DNA of 64,000 nt from Bacteroidia bacterium (GTDB taxonomy: Bacteria; Bacteroidota; Ignavibacteria; SZUA-365). Shown one piece after another: positions 8,959 to 19,700 of the stretch. Position numbers and translations under genes: made by a program. Numbering within the stretch: position 1 is the stretch's first letter; every line of letters starts with the position of its first letter. The DNA lies in NCBI GenBank assembly GCA_027493955.1, contig JAOSJT010000001.1, forward strand, positions 2,219,131-2,283,130, in the 5' to 3' direction. The notes under the pieces are model-generated. The model was not told where the DNA came from. It saw only the letters and a list, made by a program, of their open reading frames with translations, and searched no databases.

Positions 8959-11900
8959 TTACTTGTTCAGCGTCATCTTGATGGTTTTCGAGAAGCTCAG
9001 GCCGCTTTCGTTGCCCGTCATGTTCACGATGGCCATGTACTGGCCACTCGGGAGATTCGTGGCGTCGAACGTGTACTGATGAATGCCTGTTTCCACGATG
9101 CCGTCCACCGCTGTCGCAACGACGCGGCCCAGCATGTCGACCACGCGCAAATGCACGCGGCTCGGCTCGGGCACGCTGTACTGAATGGTCGTCGTCGGAT
9201 TGAACGGATTCGGGAAGTTCTGGCTCATGTCGAAGGTCGTCGGCGTGAAGCCGTCACCGTTGCGCGGAGCCACACCACCATGCTGGCGCATCCAGTTGAG
9301 CTTGATCGCGATGTAGTCGAAGTTGTTCACCACACCGTTGCCGTCCGCATCCATGTAGCAGCCCATGGCCGTGAACCACGGAGCGCTGGCCTGCGGCTGC
9401 CATTGAATATAGGTCAATGGATTCTGCACGGCATCAGCCCTGAAGCGGGCGGGTCCGTTCAGCCACTGCGTGCTCAAATTGGCGTCATGGATGTACTCGT
9501 TCAGATCCTTGCGGTCCGTGTAGTTCACCACGCCGTCGTTGTTCACGTCGCCCGGCCACACTTCGCAGGGCGTTGCGCCAAGGGGCACAAGCAGCAACGA
9601 AGTGGGATACGGCATGTAGTTGCGGTAATAGCCGCAGCTGTTTTTTGTGTTGAACACCAGCTCGATTTTGTAATACCCTGTCGGCAGGTTCGCCGGCAGA
9701 TTGAAGTATGAGGTGCCGTCCAGCAGCTGACCGGCCAGCTTGTTCGCGCTGAAGGTCTCGCTGTACATGAGCTGATTGCCCGGCACGCTGTAGAAATTCG
9801 CCGTCATCGTGATGGTCGCGTCGAAGTCCGGGAAAATCACGCGGTAATGGACGCCCACGGTTCCGGGAAGTTCGATGTAACCGATCGGATTGCCGCTGCC
9901 GTCCACGAATTCGTAGTTCAGGCTGTTGGCGATCAGATAACAGGCCTCGTCGGCACCCATATACGGACGCACGCGCGGCTCCTTGTCAATGTCGTCGGTC
10001 ACCGTCGGAAGCAATGTACCGATCAGATCGTCGTCGTCGTCCGACGGCGCGATCAGGTGCAGATTTCCTGTTGCGGGATCCGCGAAGCTCACGGGCTTGC
10101 TGACGGAATTCGCATCCATCGCGGACGCCGCCTGGAGAGCTGCGAGATTCGCGCGGTTACCGTTCCAGTATGCGAGATTGGCACCAGAGGAAAGGATATT
10201 ATTGTAGTCCGATTCGACAACGTTCGTCCCGGGCGTCACATACCACGCGTAGCCGGCGCCTGAATGCAATACGATGTTGTTCAGATACCGTCCATTCGCG
10301 CCGTAGTAGGTGTACAGTGCGTACCCGGATGCGTAGGTCCCATCCATGATGATGGAATTGTGCGCAAAATAGAGGTCGTTGCAGTAGTACATGCGCGCAG
10401 CGGAATACGCGTAGGTCGTGGCGTTGCGGCCCACGATCATGTTGTTGACGAAACGGGAATTGCCCGCCTGATAGTAGTTGTCGTAGTAGAGATACACGCC
10501 GTACTGGTATGCACCACCATCCGCGACGAACACGTTGCGCTCAACACGCGTGTTGAAGCCGTAGTACGACATGAACACGTACTTGTAGGTGTAGCCGTAG
10601 TCCTGGATTACGCGGTTGTCGAAGAATTTCAATTCACCGACATAGTAGAAATACGTCGGATAGTAATACTGACCGGTGAATTCGCAGCCCTCGACGCGGA
10701 AGTTGTTCATTGTGGACGTTGTGCCGGAGCCGTAAATGTACATGCCGAAGCTGCCGTTGCGGATGCCGCAACGGAGGAAGGTATTGTTGGGCTTACCGGC
10801 GCCGGACGGTGAATTCACGACGGCATTGTACGTCGAGGTGGAAGTGCTCGGGAGACTGACGAGTTCGCAGTTCTCCACGAGGTTGTCGGTGGAGGTCCCG
10901 GCCAGTTCCACCACCGTGCTGTACGAAACGTTCGTCGCGGTCATGGTGAGATTCCTGAACGTGACCCACGAAGCACCGTTGAACTTGACAACGAAGTTGT
11001 TCGTGGTCGAGGTCGCCGCATGCGTCAGCGTTACATCTGCTTTGTTGCCGGATTCGGACTGGAAGGTCACGGTGTTGACGGCGGACGTGCCGGAGATGGC
11101 ACCGAGCTCCACATTGGTGGGATAGCTGCCGTTGCGGATATTGAATACCACAGGACCACAGACGCCATTCGCATTCAGATCGGTCACCGCCGCTGCGATG
11201 CTCGGATAATCCGGAGAAGCGCCGCCGATAGTATACGTTCCCGAAATGGCCGCTTTCACGTTCACGACCGCCGAATCATTTTTGTTGATCGTATCGGCAA
11301 CACCATTCGGCATGGTTGTCCAGACGGCGATATTGTACGGCACGCCGGAAGCGAAGGAACGGTTGCCGAGCGTAACCTGTGTCTGACGGGTGGTCAGATT
11401 GAGCGTATCGAGCAACCCTGTCCAGTTCACCGCAGGCTGCGCAACGCTGTTCAGTGTCCAGTTGATTGTCGCGCTGGTGAGCTGATTCGTACCATAGTTG
11501 CGGAGAGTCACCTTCACATCATGGGTACCGGCGCAGAAATCTTTCGGAGAATCGATGGAGACGATCCCCGCATCGTTGGGGCCGGTAACCGTCGTCGTGT
11601 AATACATTTCCGTGCGGGCAATCTGGCCGCTGACTTCCTGCGAGACATCTGTCACGGGGAAGGAGCCGGCCTGATACACCATGCGTGTCAGTGTAACGGG
11701 ATAGCCGAGGATACTCGAATTGAACGGTCCCGCCGGTGTGGCGTAGGAGTTGTTCATGTTGGTACCGTTGTTGCGCGTACCAAAAATCGCGATGTAGTCA
11801 CCCGACTTGATGTCGATGTTACAAGGGATGATGGTCGTGGTATTGACATTGGTCCACAGTCCCAAAGTCGTATGGGCGTTCGTGGATGTGGCGTATACCG

Positions 11901-12171
11901 GAGGAGGACCGGCGGCGAAGCGGATGATTTGCACGTTCTGCGGTGTCGTACCGATATCCGTCGGTACGCGTACGCCTACGATCGTGAAGTCCGTCGGCGC
12001 CTGGAACCAATAGCCGCGGATTTGAGAAGATGTGTAGGTGGAACCGTAGCCCGGCAATGGCATCATTGTCTGGGCCTCTGCCTGGGACAGGACTCCAAAG
12101 ATCAATGCCGGCAGGACAAGCAGATACAGCTTCCTGAACGATCTGTGGAGAATCGGATTGTCATTCATCAT
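8959..12171 (-). CDS. T9SS-exported beta-helix protein, N-terminal module type II (array member 3)
   Basis: 1,070 residues, same length and layout as the gene starting at 8125 and nearly identical to it along its whole length, including the type II N-terminal module. Signal peptide ends SQAEAQ. Differences are scattered substitutions, for example INKNDSAVV against INKNDTAIV and VVELAGTSTDN against VVDLSGTSTNN. AAAAGGAG precedes tandem ATG codons at 12171 and 12168; I keep the first, but either could serve. The leader element is at 12204-12210 (AATCCAC in minus sense). Dockerin-like loops and sorting domain are intact (ends SKTIKMTLNK). It appears to be the product of a tandem duplication with the preceding gene. 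Confidence 0.93.
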   Translation of the reverse strand: MMNDNPILHRSFRKLYLLVLPALIFGVLSQAEAQTMMPLPGYGSTYTSSQIRGYWFQAPTDFTIVGVRVPTDIGTTPQNVQIIRFAAGPPPVYATSTNAHTTLGLWTNVNTTTIIPCNIDIKSGDYIAIFGTRNNGTNMNNSYATPAGPFNSSILGYPVTLTRMVYQAGSFPVTDVSQEVSGQIARTEMYYTTTVTGPNDAGIVSIDSPKDFCAGTHDVKVTLRNYGTNQLTSATINWTLNSVAQPAVNWTGLLDTLNLTTRQTQVTLGNRSFASGVPYNIAVWTTMPNGVADTINKNDSAVVNVKAAISGTYTIGGASPDYPSIAAAVTDLNANGVCGPVVFNIRNGSYPTNVELGAISGTSAVNTVTFQSESGNKADVTLTHAATSTTNNFVVKFNGASWVTFRNLTMTATNVSYSTVVELAGTSTDNLVENCELVSLPSTSTSTYNAVVNSPSGAGKPNNTFLRCGIRNGSFGMYIYGSGTTSTMNNFRVEGCEFTGQYYYPTYFYYVGELKFFDNRVIQDYGYTYKYVFMSYYGFNTRVERNVFVADGGAYQYGVYLYYDNYYQAGNSRFVNNMIVGRNATTYAYSAARMYYCNDLYFAHNSIIMDGTYASGYALYTYYGANGRYLNNIVLHSGAGYAWYVTPGTNVVESDYNNILSSGANLAYWNGNRANLAALQAASAMDANSVSKPVSFADPATGNLHLIAPSDDDDDLIGTLLPTVTDDIDKEPRVRPYMGADEACYLIANSLNYEFVDGSGNPIGYIELPGTVGVHYRVIFPDFDATITMTANFYSVPGNQLMYSETFSANKLAGQLLDGTSYFNLPANLPTGYYKIELVFNTKNSCGYYRNYMPYPTSLLLVPLGATPCEVWPGDVNNDGVVNYTDRKDLNEYIHDANLSTQWLNGPARFRADAVQNPLTYIQWQPQASAPWFTAMGCYMDADGNGVVNNFDYIAIKLNWMRQHGGVAPRNGDGFTPTTFDMSQNFPNPFNPTTTIQYSVPEPSRVHLRVVDMLGRVVATAVDGIVETGIHQYTFDATNLPSGQYMAIVNMTGNESGLSFSKTIKMTLNK

Positions 12172-12210
12172 GTCGAATGGACTCCTTTTATGAAGAGATA
12201 CTCGTGGATT

Positions 12211-12825
12211 AGTGTATAATGGTATTGTTTCTGACGAGGGGGTGTGGTCAGCGGTGCGACTACCGGAAAAATGTATACAAGCGACAGCCCTGGGAATTCA
12301 TACACAGTGGTCTTAATGTTCACACTGCAGGTGAAGCAGATGCAGGTGTTTCAACTCTGCATAGTGAAAAATTGACACTTTTCTCCATTAAAAGCAAGCA
12401 GGAAAAATGGAGGCCTCAAGCCAAGGCGAGGGCGAAGCGGATGTGTCGGGAACGATCGCCTCCCGGCCCACTCCCGACGCAGGTATCGTTGCCCGCCGGA
12501 CCTTGCGCGAGGTCTCCGGGCGGGGTCGAATACTATCGACACACAGGATCCGAAACGATTGGAAACAAACGTCCTCTACAATAACCCGGCTCAGCGCTTT
12601 CAACATCATTGCGCAGCGCTCCTTGACCTCCCCGCCTCCACACCCGCAACCGTCCGTCTATCGTCGTCATACCTCGAACAGCATGCGCAGTAACCATGTT
12701 GGGTGAGCAAAACGGACAATAAGAGCAAAGGGAGCGAAGAGAGCTTCCGACAGAGATCGGGTCACACCTCAGGCTTCGGTACGTCGTACGTCGTTAAAGG
12801 TTGAACGTTTAACCGCAAATCGTAA
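12211..12825. other. Intergenic region
   Basis: No gene supported. The plus frame at 12219-12584 and overlapping minus frames lack homology and ribosome-binding sites. Holds the degenerate operator at 12364-12378, an imperfect GC hairpin around 12491-12524, and a 16-bp near-palindrome GGTTGAACGTTTAACC at 12799-12814. Confidence 0.45.
12364..12378. promoter_or_regulatory. Candidate operator, one-mismatch copy of the palindrome
   Basis: GTGAAAAATTGACAC (TCAC arm reads ACAC), 193 bases upstream of the start at 12171, a distance similar to that of the sites before members 0 and 2. Confidence 0.35.
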
Positions 12826-12863
12826 ATGCGCAGGTCCCACTCTTTCGAGCGGGACCTGCGCAT
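12826..12863 (-). terminator. GC hairpin after array member 4
   Basis: Long stem ATGCGCAGGTCCC paired with GGGACCTGCGCAT, 12-base loop, 25 bases after the stop at 12888. No T-run follows on the minus strand. Confidence 0.6.
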
Positions 12864-12887
12864 TCCGGGATTTGACGTTGATGAAAA

Positions 12888-15800
12888 TTATTTATTCAGC
12901 GTCATCTTGATGGTCTTCGAGAAGCTCAGACCGCTTTCGTTGCCCGTCATGTTCACGATGGCCAGGTACTGACCGCTCGGAAGATTCACGGCGTCGAAGG
13001 TGCACTGATGCACACCAGCTTCCACGATACCGTCCACCGCCGTGGCCACAACGCGGCCCAGCATATCCACCACGCGCAGATGCACGCGGCTCGGCTCGGG
13101 TACGCTGTACTGAAGCACCGTCGTCGGATTGAACGGATTCGGGAAGTTCTGACTCATGTCGAAGGTCGTCGGTGTGAAGCTGTCGCCGAAGCGCGGTGTC
13201 ACGCCGCCGTGCTGCTTCATCCAGTTGAGCTTGATGGCGAGGTAGTCGAAGTTGTTCACCACGCCGTTACCATCGGCATCCATGTAGCAGCCCATGGCCG
13301 TGAACCACGGAGCGCTCGCCTGCGGCATCCACTGAATGTAGGTCAGCGGATTCTGCACGGCGTCGGCGCGGTAGCGGGCGGGACCTGTGAGCCACTGCGT
13401 GCTCAGGTTTGCGTCATGGATGTACTCGTTGAGATCCTTGCGGTCGGTGTAGTTCACCACGCCGTCGTTGTTCACGTCGCCCGGCCACACTTCGCAGGGT
13501 GTCGCACCGAGGGGCACGAGCAGCAGCGACGAGGGATACGGCATGTAGTTGCGGTAGTAACCGCAGCTGTTCTTCGTGTTGAACACCAGCTCGATTTTGT
13601 AGTACCCAGAGGGCAGCGAGGCCGGCAGGTTGAAGTACGACGTGCCGTTCAACTCCTGATTGGCCAGCTTGTTCGCGCTGAACGTCTCGCTGTACATGAG
13701 CTGATTGCCCGGCACGCTGTAGAAATTCGCCGTCATCGTGATCGTCGCGTCAAACGGCGGGAAAATCACACGGTAGCGCACGCCGATCGTTCCGGGAAGT
13801 TCGATGTAACCGATCGGATTGCCGGAGCCATCCACGAAATCGTAGGTCAGGCTGTTGGCGATCAGATAGCAGGCCTCGTCGGCGCCCATGTACGGACGCA
13901 CGCGCGGTTCGAGGTCGATGTCGTCTACGACGCTTGGGAGCGTCACGCCGATCAGATCGTCGTCGTCGTCAGAGGGAGCGACAAGATGCAGGTTGCCCGC
14001 AAACGGATCCGCGAAGCTCACCGGCTTGCTCACTGAATTCGCGTCGCGGCCCGAAGCCACCTGAAGTGCCGCGAGATTGGCGCGGTTGCCACCCCAGTAC
14101 GCGAGATTGGCGCCGGTCGTGTACCAGTTGTTGTGATCGGACTCGACCACGTTTGTTCCGGGAACGACATACCAGGCAAAACCCGCACCGGTGTTCATGA
14201 CGATGTTGTTCACATAGCGATTATTCGCTCCGTAATACGAATACAGTGTATACGTGGATGTGTACGGACTCTCAACGCGGATTGAATTGTGCGCGAAGAG
14301 CATGTCCTGACAGTAGTACTGATTGATGCCGTAATACGCCGTCGCGACGTTGCGTATCGTAATCATGTTGTTCACGTAGCGCGAAGTACCCGCCTGATAG
14401 TAGTTGTCGTAGTACATGTACATGCCGTATGCGGTGGAGCCGCCGTCCGAGAGGAACACATTGCGCTCCATCTGCGTCGCGAAGCCGTACATGAAATAGC
14501 CCAGATACTTCGTCGCATAGGCCGAATTGTTCACCACCTTGTTGCCGATGAATTTGAGCTGGCCCAGGTAATAGAAATACACCGGGAAGTAGTACGCGCC
14601 GGTAATCTCGCAGTTCTCGACACGCAGATTGTTCATGGTCGAGGTCGTGCCGCCTCCGTACAGGTACATACCGAATCCGCCGTTACGGATATTGCAGTTT
14701 CTGAAGGTCATATTGTGTGCGATGGTGCCGGTATTGGAGCGAACCACCGCGTTATTGGTCGAAGTCGAGGCGACCACCGGTGAATTCAGGTCGCAACCTT
14801 CGGTTGTACAGTCATTCGAACCGCCGGTAATCTCGACGACGGTGCTGAACGATGTGCTTGTCGCGTTCATCGTCATGTTCTTGAACGTGGTAAACTTCGC
14901 ACCGCCGAAACGGAGGACGAAATTGTTCGTTGTGGATGTGGCGGCAAAGTTGATGATCACGTCCGCTTTGTTTCCGCTTTCCGACTGGAACGTCACCGTA
15001 TTCACCGCCGAGGCGCCGGGAATATTCAGAAGATCGATGTTCGTGTTGTACGTGCCGCTCCGCACGTTGAACAGCACCGGACCGCAGATACCATTGGTGG
15101 TCAGATCGGCGATCGCGGCGGCGAAGGTCGGATAATCCGGCGATGCGCCGCCGATGGTGTACGTGCCGCTGATGGCCGCCTTCAAATTCGCACGCAATGT
15201 GTCATTCTGCAGGAAGCTGTCGGCGACGTTGTTGGGCTGCGAAGTCCAAACGGCGAGTGGATAGGTAATTCCGGGTGCGAAGGTCCGTGTCCCCAGAGTC
15301 AGGTCTACCTCGGTCAGCGTCGGGATGGGCGTGTTGTACGCAATCGGCGTTTGGGGGACACCGTCAAATGACCAGTTGACGGTCACATTGTTCACCGTAT
15401 TCGTGCCGAAATTGCGCAATTTCACCTTGATGTCGTGCGTACCGGTGCAGAAGTTCACCGGGGAAATCAGCGCGGAAATACCGGCATCATCCGGCAACGC
15501 GGGACTGAGATAGAAACCGAAATTGGCGCGATAGCTGGACGTGAATCCGGCCGGTGTCGTCGTGGAGCATCCGAGCGGCCCACCGTAGATACGGCCCACG
15601 TTCGGTATGGTATGCGCTCCTCCGTCATAGACGGCGAAACCCGCACCAGCGGTAACGCCCTCGCTGCATATTTGCACGATAAGTGTCTGGGCGGGATTAT
15701 AGTAGAATGGTGTCGTGAGCTGTATCTCGAACCATTGCCCCGCCGCGCCTGCGGGAACGGTGTAGGACGTGGCATACAGGGCCTGCGTCATGGGAGAAAA

Positions 15801-16148
15801 GAACTGATTTGTCGGAAAATTCGTCAGGGAGGATTGACCGAGATACACGCCAAAGTTGGAGAAGGTCGTCGCTGATGTGGCCTGATAGCGTTGAAAGTAT
15901 ACGCGGCTGATGTTGCCGGCGTACGCTCCGGTGAAAAGACCGGCTTGATAAAAACCCTGCCACTTCTGCCAGGTAGTTGAAACGTTTGGATTCCAGGGGA
16001 TGTTGTTCCCGCCGGTTGCCAGACCGTAATAATACGGTGGTGTCTGAGCCTGAACCGGGTTGTGGAAGGCGAGTATGGACAAAGCGAAAGTAAGCAGCAC
16101 GCAAACTCCAAGCAGCCATCCGCCAGAAATGCGGATCAGTTGATTCAT
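12888..16148 (-). CDS. T9SS-exported beta-helix protein, N-terminal module type III (array member 4)
   Basis: 1,086 residues. Signal peptide ends near 35 (HNPVQAQ). The type III module (36-223) carries YYYGLATGGNNIPWNPN, GAYAGNI and the signature LTTPFYYNP followed by QICSEG. CARDB-like domain from DDAGISALISPVNFC (about 224), beta-helix from about 328, SDDDDDLIG near 728, dockerin-like loops from about 888, sorting domain from about 996. The terminal domain has HQCTFDAVNLPSGQ, a Cys where sister proteins have Tyr or Phe. AAGGAG precedes ATG 16148 and the leader motif is at 16167-16174. Shares module and exact length with the next three genes, but its helix differs from theirs at many positions. 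Ligand unknown. Confidence 0.93.
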   Translation of the reverse strand: MNQLIRISGGWLLGVCVLLTFALSILAFHNPVQAQTPPYYYGLATGGNNIPWNPNVSTTWQKWQGFYQAGLFTGAYAGNISRVYFQRYQATSATTFSNFGVYLGQSSLTNFPTNQFFSPMTQALYATSYTVPAGAAGQWFEIQLTTPFYYNPAQTLIVQICSEGVTAGAGFAVYDGGAHTIPNVGRIYGGPLGCSTTTPAGFTSSYRANFGFYLSPALPDDAGISALISPVNFCTGTHDIKVKLRNFGTNTVNNVTVNWSFDGVPQTPIAYNTPIPTLTEVDLTLGTRTFAPGITYPLAVWTSQPNNVADSFLQNDTLRANLKAAISGTYTIGGASPDYPTFAAAIADLTTNGICGPVLFNVRSGTYNTNIDLLNIPGASAVNTVTFQSESGNKADVIINFAATSTTNNFVLRFGGAKFTTFKNMTMNATSTSFSTVVEITGGSNDCTTEGCDLNSPVVASTSTNNAVVRSNTGTIAHNMTFRNCNIRNGGFGMYLYGGGTTSTMNNLRVENCEITGAYYFPVYFYYLGQLKFIGNKVVNNSAYATKYLGYFMYGFATQMERNVFLSDGGSTAYGMYMYYDNYYQAGTSRYVNNMITIRNVATAYYGINQYYCQDMLFAHNSIRVESPYTSTYTLYSYYGANNRYVNNIVMNTGAGFAWYVVPGTNVVESDHNNWYTTGANLAYWGGNRANLAALQVASGRDANSVSKPVSFADPFAGNLHLVAPSDDDDDLIGVTLPSVVDDIDLEPRVRPYMGADEACYLIANSLTYDFVDGSGNPIGYIELPGTIGVRYRVIFPPFDATITMTANFYSVPGNQLMYSETFSANKLANQELNGTSYFNLPASLPSGYYKIELVFNTKNSCGYYRNYMPYPSSLLLVPLGATPCEVWPGDVNNDGVVNYTDRKDLNEYIHDANLSTQWLTGPARYRADAVQNPLTYIQWMPQASAPWFTAMGCYMDADGNGVVNNFDYLAIKLNWMKQHGGVTPRFGDSFTPTTFDMSQNFPNPFNPTTVLQYSVPEPSRVHLRVVDMLGRVVATAVDGIVEAGVHQCTFDAVNLPSGQYLAIVNMTGNESGLSFSKTIKMTLNK

Positions 16149-16174
16149 GGTGAATCTCCTTATGGTGTGGATGA

Positions 16175-16684
16175 GAATATGTGAAGGAACAAATGGCGGA
16201 TCAGATCACCATTACACAAACGGAGATACAGCGATGCACTGCATCTCTCCCTTTGTGCAGCAGGTACTACGATGGACGCGGTGCTTGTACGCCACGCCGG
16301 GCTTGGAGCAAGCGCTCCGGCTACGGAAATGTATTTCGCCCGCATACTAACGCTTTTCCGGAAATAATGCAACATCTGTTGCACGATCAGAAAAACGATC
16401 ACAAAGGTATATCGGGAAGGGGTTGAGAAACCGGGTGAGTAAAGGTCAAAAATGAGATCTGCTTGAGAGGAATTCAACTGTAATGTGTAATGCGGTCACC
16501 GTCGGGGGCTCCCCTTCCCGCCCGTTTACAGGTTTCATCCGACAGAGTTTCGATACCTCCCTCTCCTCTGCATTCGCTTCAATGTGCTGGTTCGTTCATG
16601 CGGAGAGGGCAGCATCCATCGTATCCGCATCCCCTCCCCTGTCGACATTGATCCTCCGGAGGTGTCGCCCCGCCCCGAAAGCAC
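16175..16684. other. Intergenic region
   Basis: No gene supported and no GTGA-N7-TCAC site seen. Short frames on both strands lack homology. The sequence becomes C-rich just before the hairpin at 16685. Confidence 0.4.
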
Positions 16685-16717
16685 AAGTCCCGCCCCGCTT
16701 TAAGCGGGACGGGACTT
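16685..16717 (-). terminator. GC hairpin after array member 5
   Basis: Stem CAAGTCCCG-CCCGC with GCGGG-CGGGACTTG, TTTA in the loop, 30 bases after the stop at 16747. Part of a hairpin family with a TCCCGCCCC core seen after several array genes. Confidence 0.6.
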
Positions 16718-16746
16718 GCGTGATGCAATATTGATGCTGCTGAAGC

Positions 16747-19700
16747 TTACTTGTTCAGCGTCATCTTTACGGTCTTCGAGAAGCTCAGGCCGCTTTCGTT
16801 GCCCGTCATGTTCACGATGGCCAGGTACTGACCGCTCGGAAGATTCACGGCGTCGAAGGTGTACTGATGCACGCCGGCTTCCACGATACCGTCAACGGCC
16901 GTCGCCACAACGCGGCCCAGCATGTCCACCACGCGCAGATGCACGCGGCTCGGCTCGGGGACGCTGTACTGCAGCACCGTCGTCGGATTGAACGGATTCG
17001 GGAAGTTCTGGCTCATGTCGAAGGTCGTCGGTGCGAAGCTGTCGCCCAGGCGCGGAGCCACGCCGCCGTGCTGGCGCATCCAGTTGAGCTTGATGGCGAG
17101 GTAGTCGAAGTTGTTCACCACGCCGTTACCGTCGGCATCCATGTAGCAGCCCATCGCCGTAAACCACGGAGCGCTCGCCTGCGGCATCCACTGAATGTAG
17201 GTCAGCGGATTCTGCACCGCGTCGGCGCGGTAGCGGGCCGGACCGTTGAGCCACTGCGTGCTCAGGTTCGCGTCATGGATGTACTCGTTGAGATCCTTGC
17301 GGTCCGTGTAGTTGACCACGCCGTCGTTGTTCACGTCGCCCGGCCACACTTCGCACGGCGTCGCGCCATTGGGCACGAGCAGCAGCGACGAGGGATACGG
17401 CATGTAGTTGCGGTAGTAGCCGCAGCTGTTCTTCGTGTTGAACACCAGCTCGATCTTATAGTAACCCGAGGGCAGCGAGGCCGGCAGATTGAAGTACGAC
17501 GTGCCGTTCAGATCCTGATTGGCCAGCTTGTTCGCGCTGAACGTCTCGCTGTACATGAGCTGATTGCCCGGCACGCTGTAGAAATTCGCCGTCATCGTGA
17601 TCGTCGCGTCGAACGGCGGGAAAATCACGCGGTAGCGCACGCCGATCGTTCCGGGAAGTTCGACGTACCCGATCGGATTGCCTGAGCCGTCCACGAAGTC
17701 GTAGGTCAGGCTGTTGGCGATCAAATAGCAGGCCTCGTCGGCGCCCATGTACGGACGCACGCGCGGTTCGAGATCGATGTCGTCTGTCACCTGCGGCAGA
17801 AGCACGCCGATCAGATCGTCATCGTCGTCGGAGGGAGCGACCAGATGCAGATTCCCGGACATCACATCGGCAAAGCTCACAGGCTTGCTGACCGATTGCG
17901 CATCCTGTCCGGAGGCGGCCTGAAGCGCTGCCAGATTCGCGCGCGCCGCGCCCCAGTACGCCAGATTCGCTCCGGCGCTATACCAGTTGTTGTCATTTGA
18001 TGCGGTAACGTTGGTACCGGGCGCCACGTACCAGGCGTAGCCGGCGCCGGTGTGCATGACGATGTTGTTGCGGTACGTGTTGTTGGCGCCGTAGTACGAG
18101 TACAGCGCGTAACCGCTCGCGTACCCGCTCTCGACGCGGATAGTGTTATGCGCGAACAGGCTGCCGTTGCTGTAATAGTGATTGATGCCGTAATAGGCGT
18201 TCGTCACGTTGCGCACGGTTATCATGTTGTTGACGATGCGCGACATGCCCGCCTGATAGTAGTTGTCGTAGTAAATGTACAGACCGTACGCGGTCGAGCC
18301 ACCGTCGCTCACGAAGGTATTGCGCTCGATTTGCGTATTGAAGCCGTACATCAGGTAGCCGAGATACTTCGTGGCGTAGGCGGAATTCTGGACGATCTTG
18401 TTGCCGATGAGCTTGAGTTCGCCGAGATAATAGAAATACAGCGGGAAGTAGTACATGCCCGTGATCTCGCAGTTCTCCACGCGGAGATTGTTCATCGTCG
18501 AAGTCGTGCTCGAGCCGTAGAGGTACATACTGTAGGCGCCGTTGCGGATATTGCAGCCGCGGAAGGTCATGTTATGCGCGAGGGTGCCCGTGTTGGAACG
18601 CACCACGGCGTTGTTCGTCGACGTGGAGGTCGCCGGAAGACTGTTCAGATCACAGCCCTCCACCGTACAGTCGTTCGAGCTGCCGGTCACTTCCACGACG
18701 GTGCTGTAGGACACGTTGGTGGCGTTCAGCGTCATGTTCTTGAACGTCACGAATTTCGCACCACCGAAGCGGAGGACGTAATTGTCCGTCGTCGACGTCG
18801 CGGCGTAATTGATGATCACATCCGCGCGGTTACCGGTTTCGGATTGGAACGTGACCGTATTCACCGCCGAGGCGCCGGGAATATTCAGAAGATCGATCTT
18901 GGTCGTGTACGTGCCGCTTCGGACATTGAACACCACGGGACCGCAGATACCGTTCGTGGTCAGATCCGCGATCGCCGCGGCGAAGGTGGCGTAGTTAGGC
19001 GACGCACCGCCAATGGTGTATGTGCCACTCACGGCCGCTTTCAGGTTCGCGCGCAGCGTGTCATTCTGCATGAAGCTGTCGGCGACGTTGTTTGGCTGCG
19101 AGGTCCACACCGCCAGAGGATAGCTGATACCGGAGGCGAAGGTCCGCGTACCCAGGGTCAGATCCACTTCCGTGAGCGTCGGGATTGGCGTGTTGTACGC
19201 AATCGGCGTTTGGGGGACACCGTCAAATGACCAGTTGACGGTCACGTTGTTCACCGTATTCGTACCGAAATTACGCAACTTCACCTTGATGTCGTGCGTA
19301 CCGGTGCAGAAATTCACCGGAGAAATCAGCGCGGAAATACCGGCATCATCCGGCAACGCCGGACTGAGATTGAAGCCGAAATTGGCGCGATAGCTGGAGC
19401 TGTAGCCGACCGGGGCCGTGGCGCTGCAACCACCGGGACCGCCGTACATACGTGTGACGTTGGGAGTTGAGGCCGCAGCGCCGTCATTGATTGCGAAGCC
19501 GGTTCCGGCCGTCACACCCTCGGAGCAAATCTGCACGATGAGAGTTTGATTCGGATTATAGTAAAAAGGTGTTGTGAGGACGATTTGGAACCACTGTCCG
19601 GCCGAACCCGCCGGAATCGTGTAACTCGCCTGATACAGACATTGCTGCATGGGTGAGAAGAACTGGTTCGTGGGGAAGGTGGTCAGCGATGATTGGCCGA

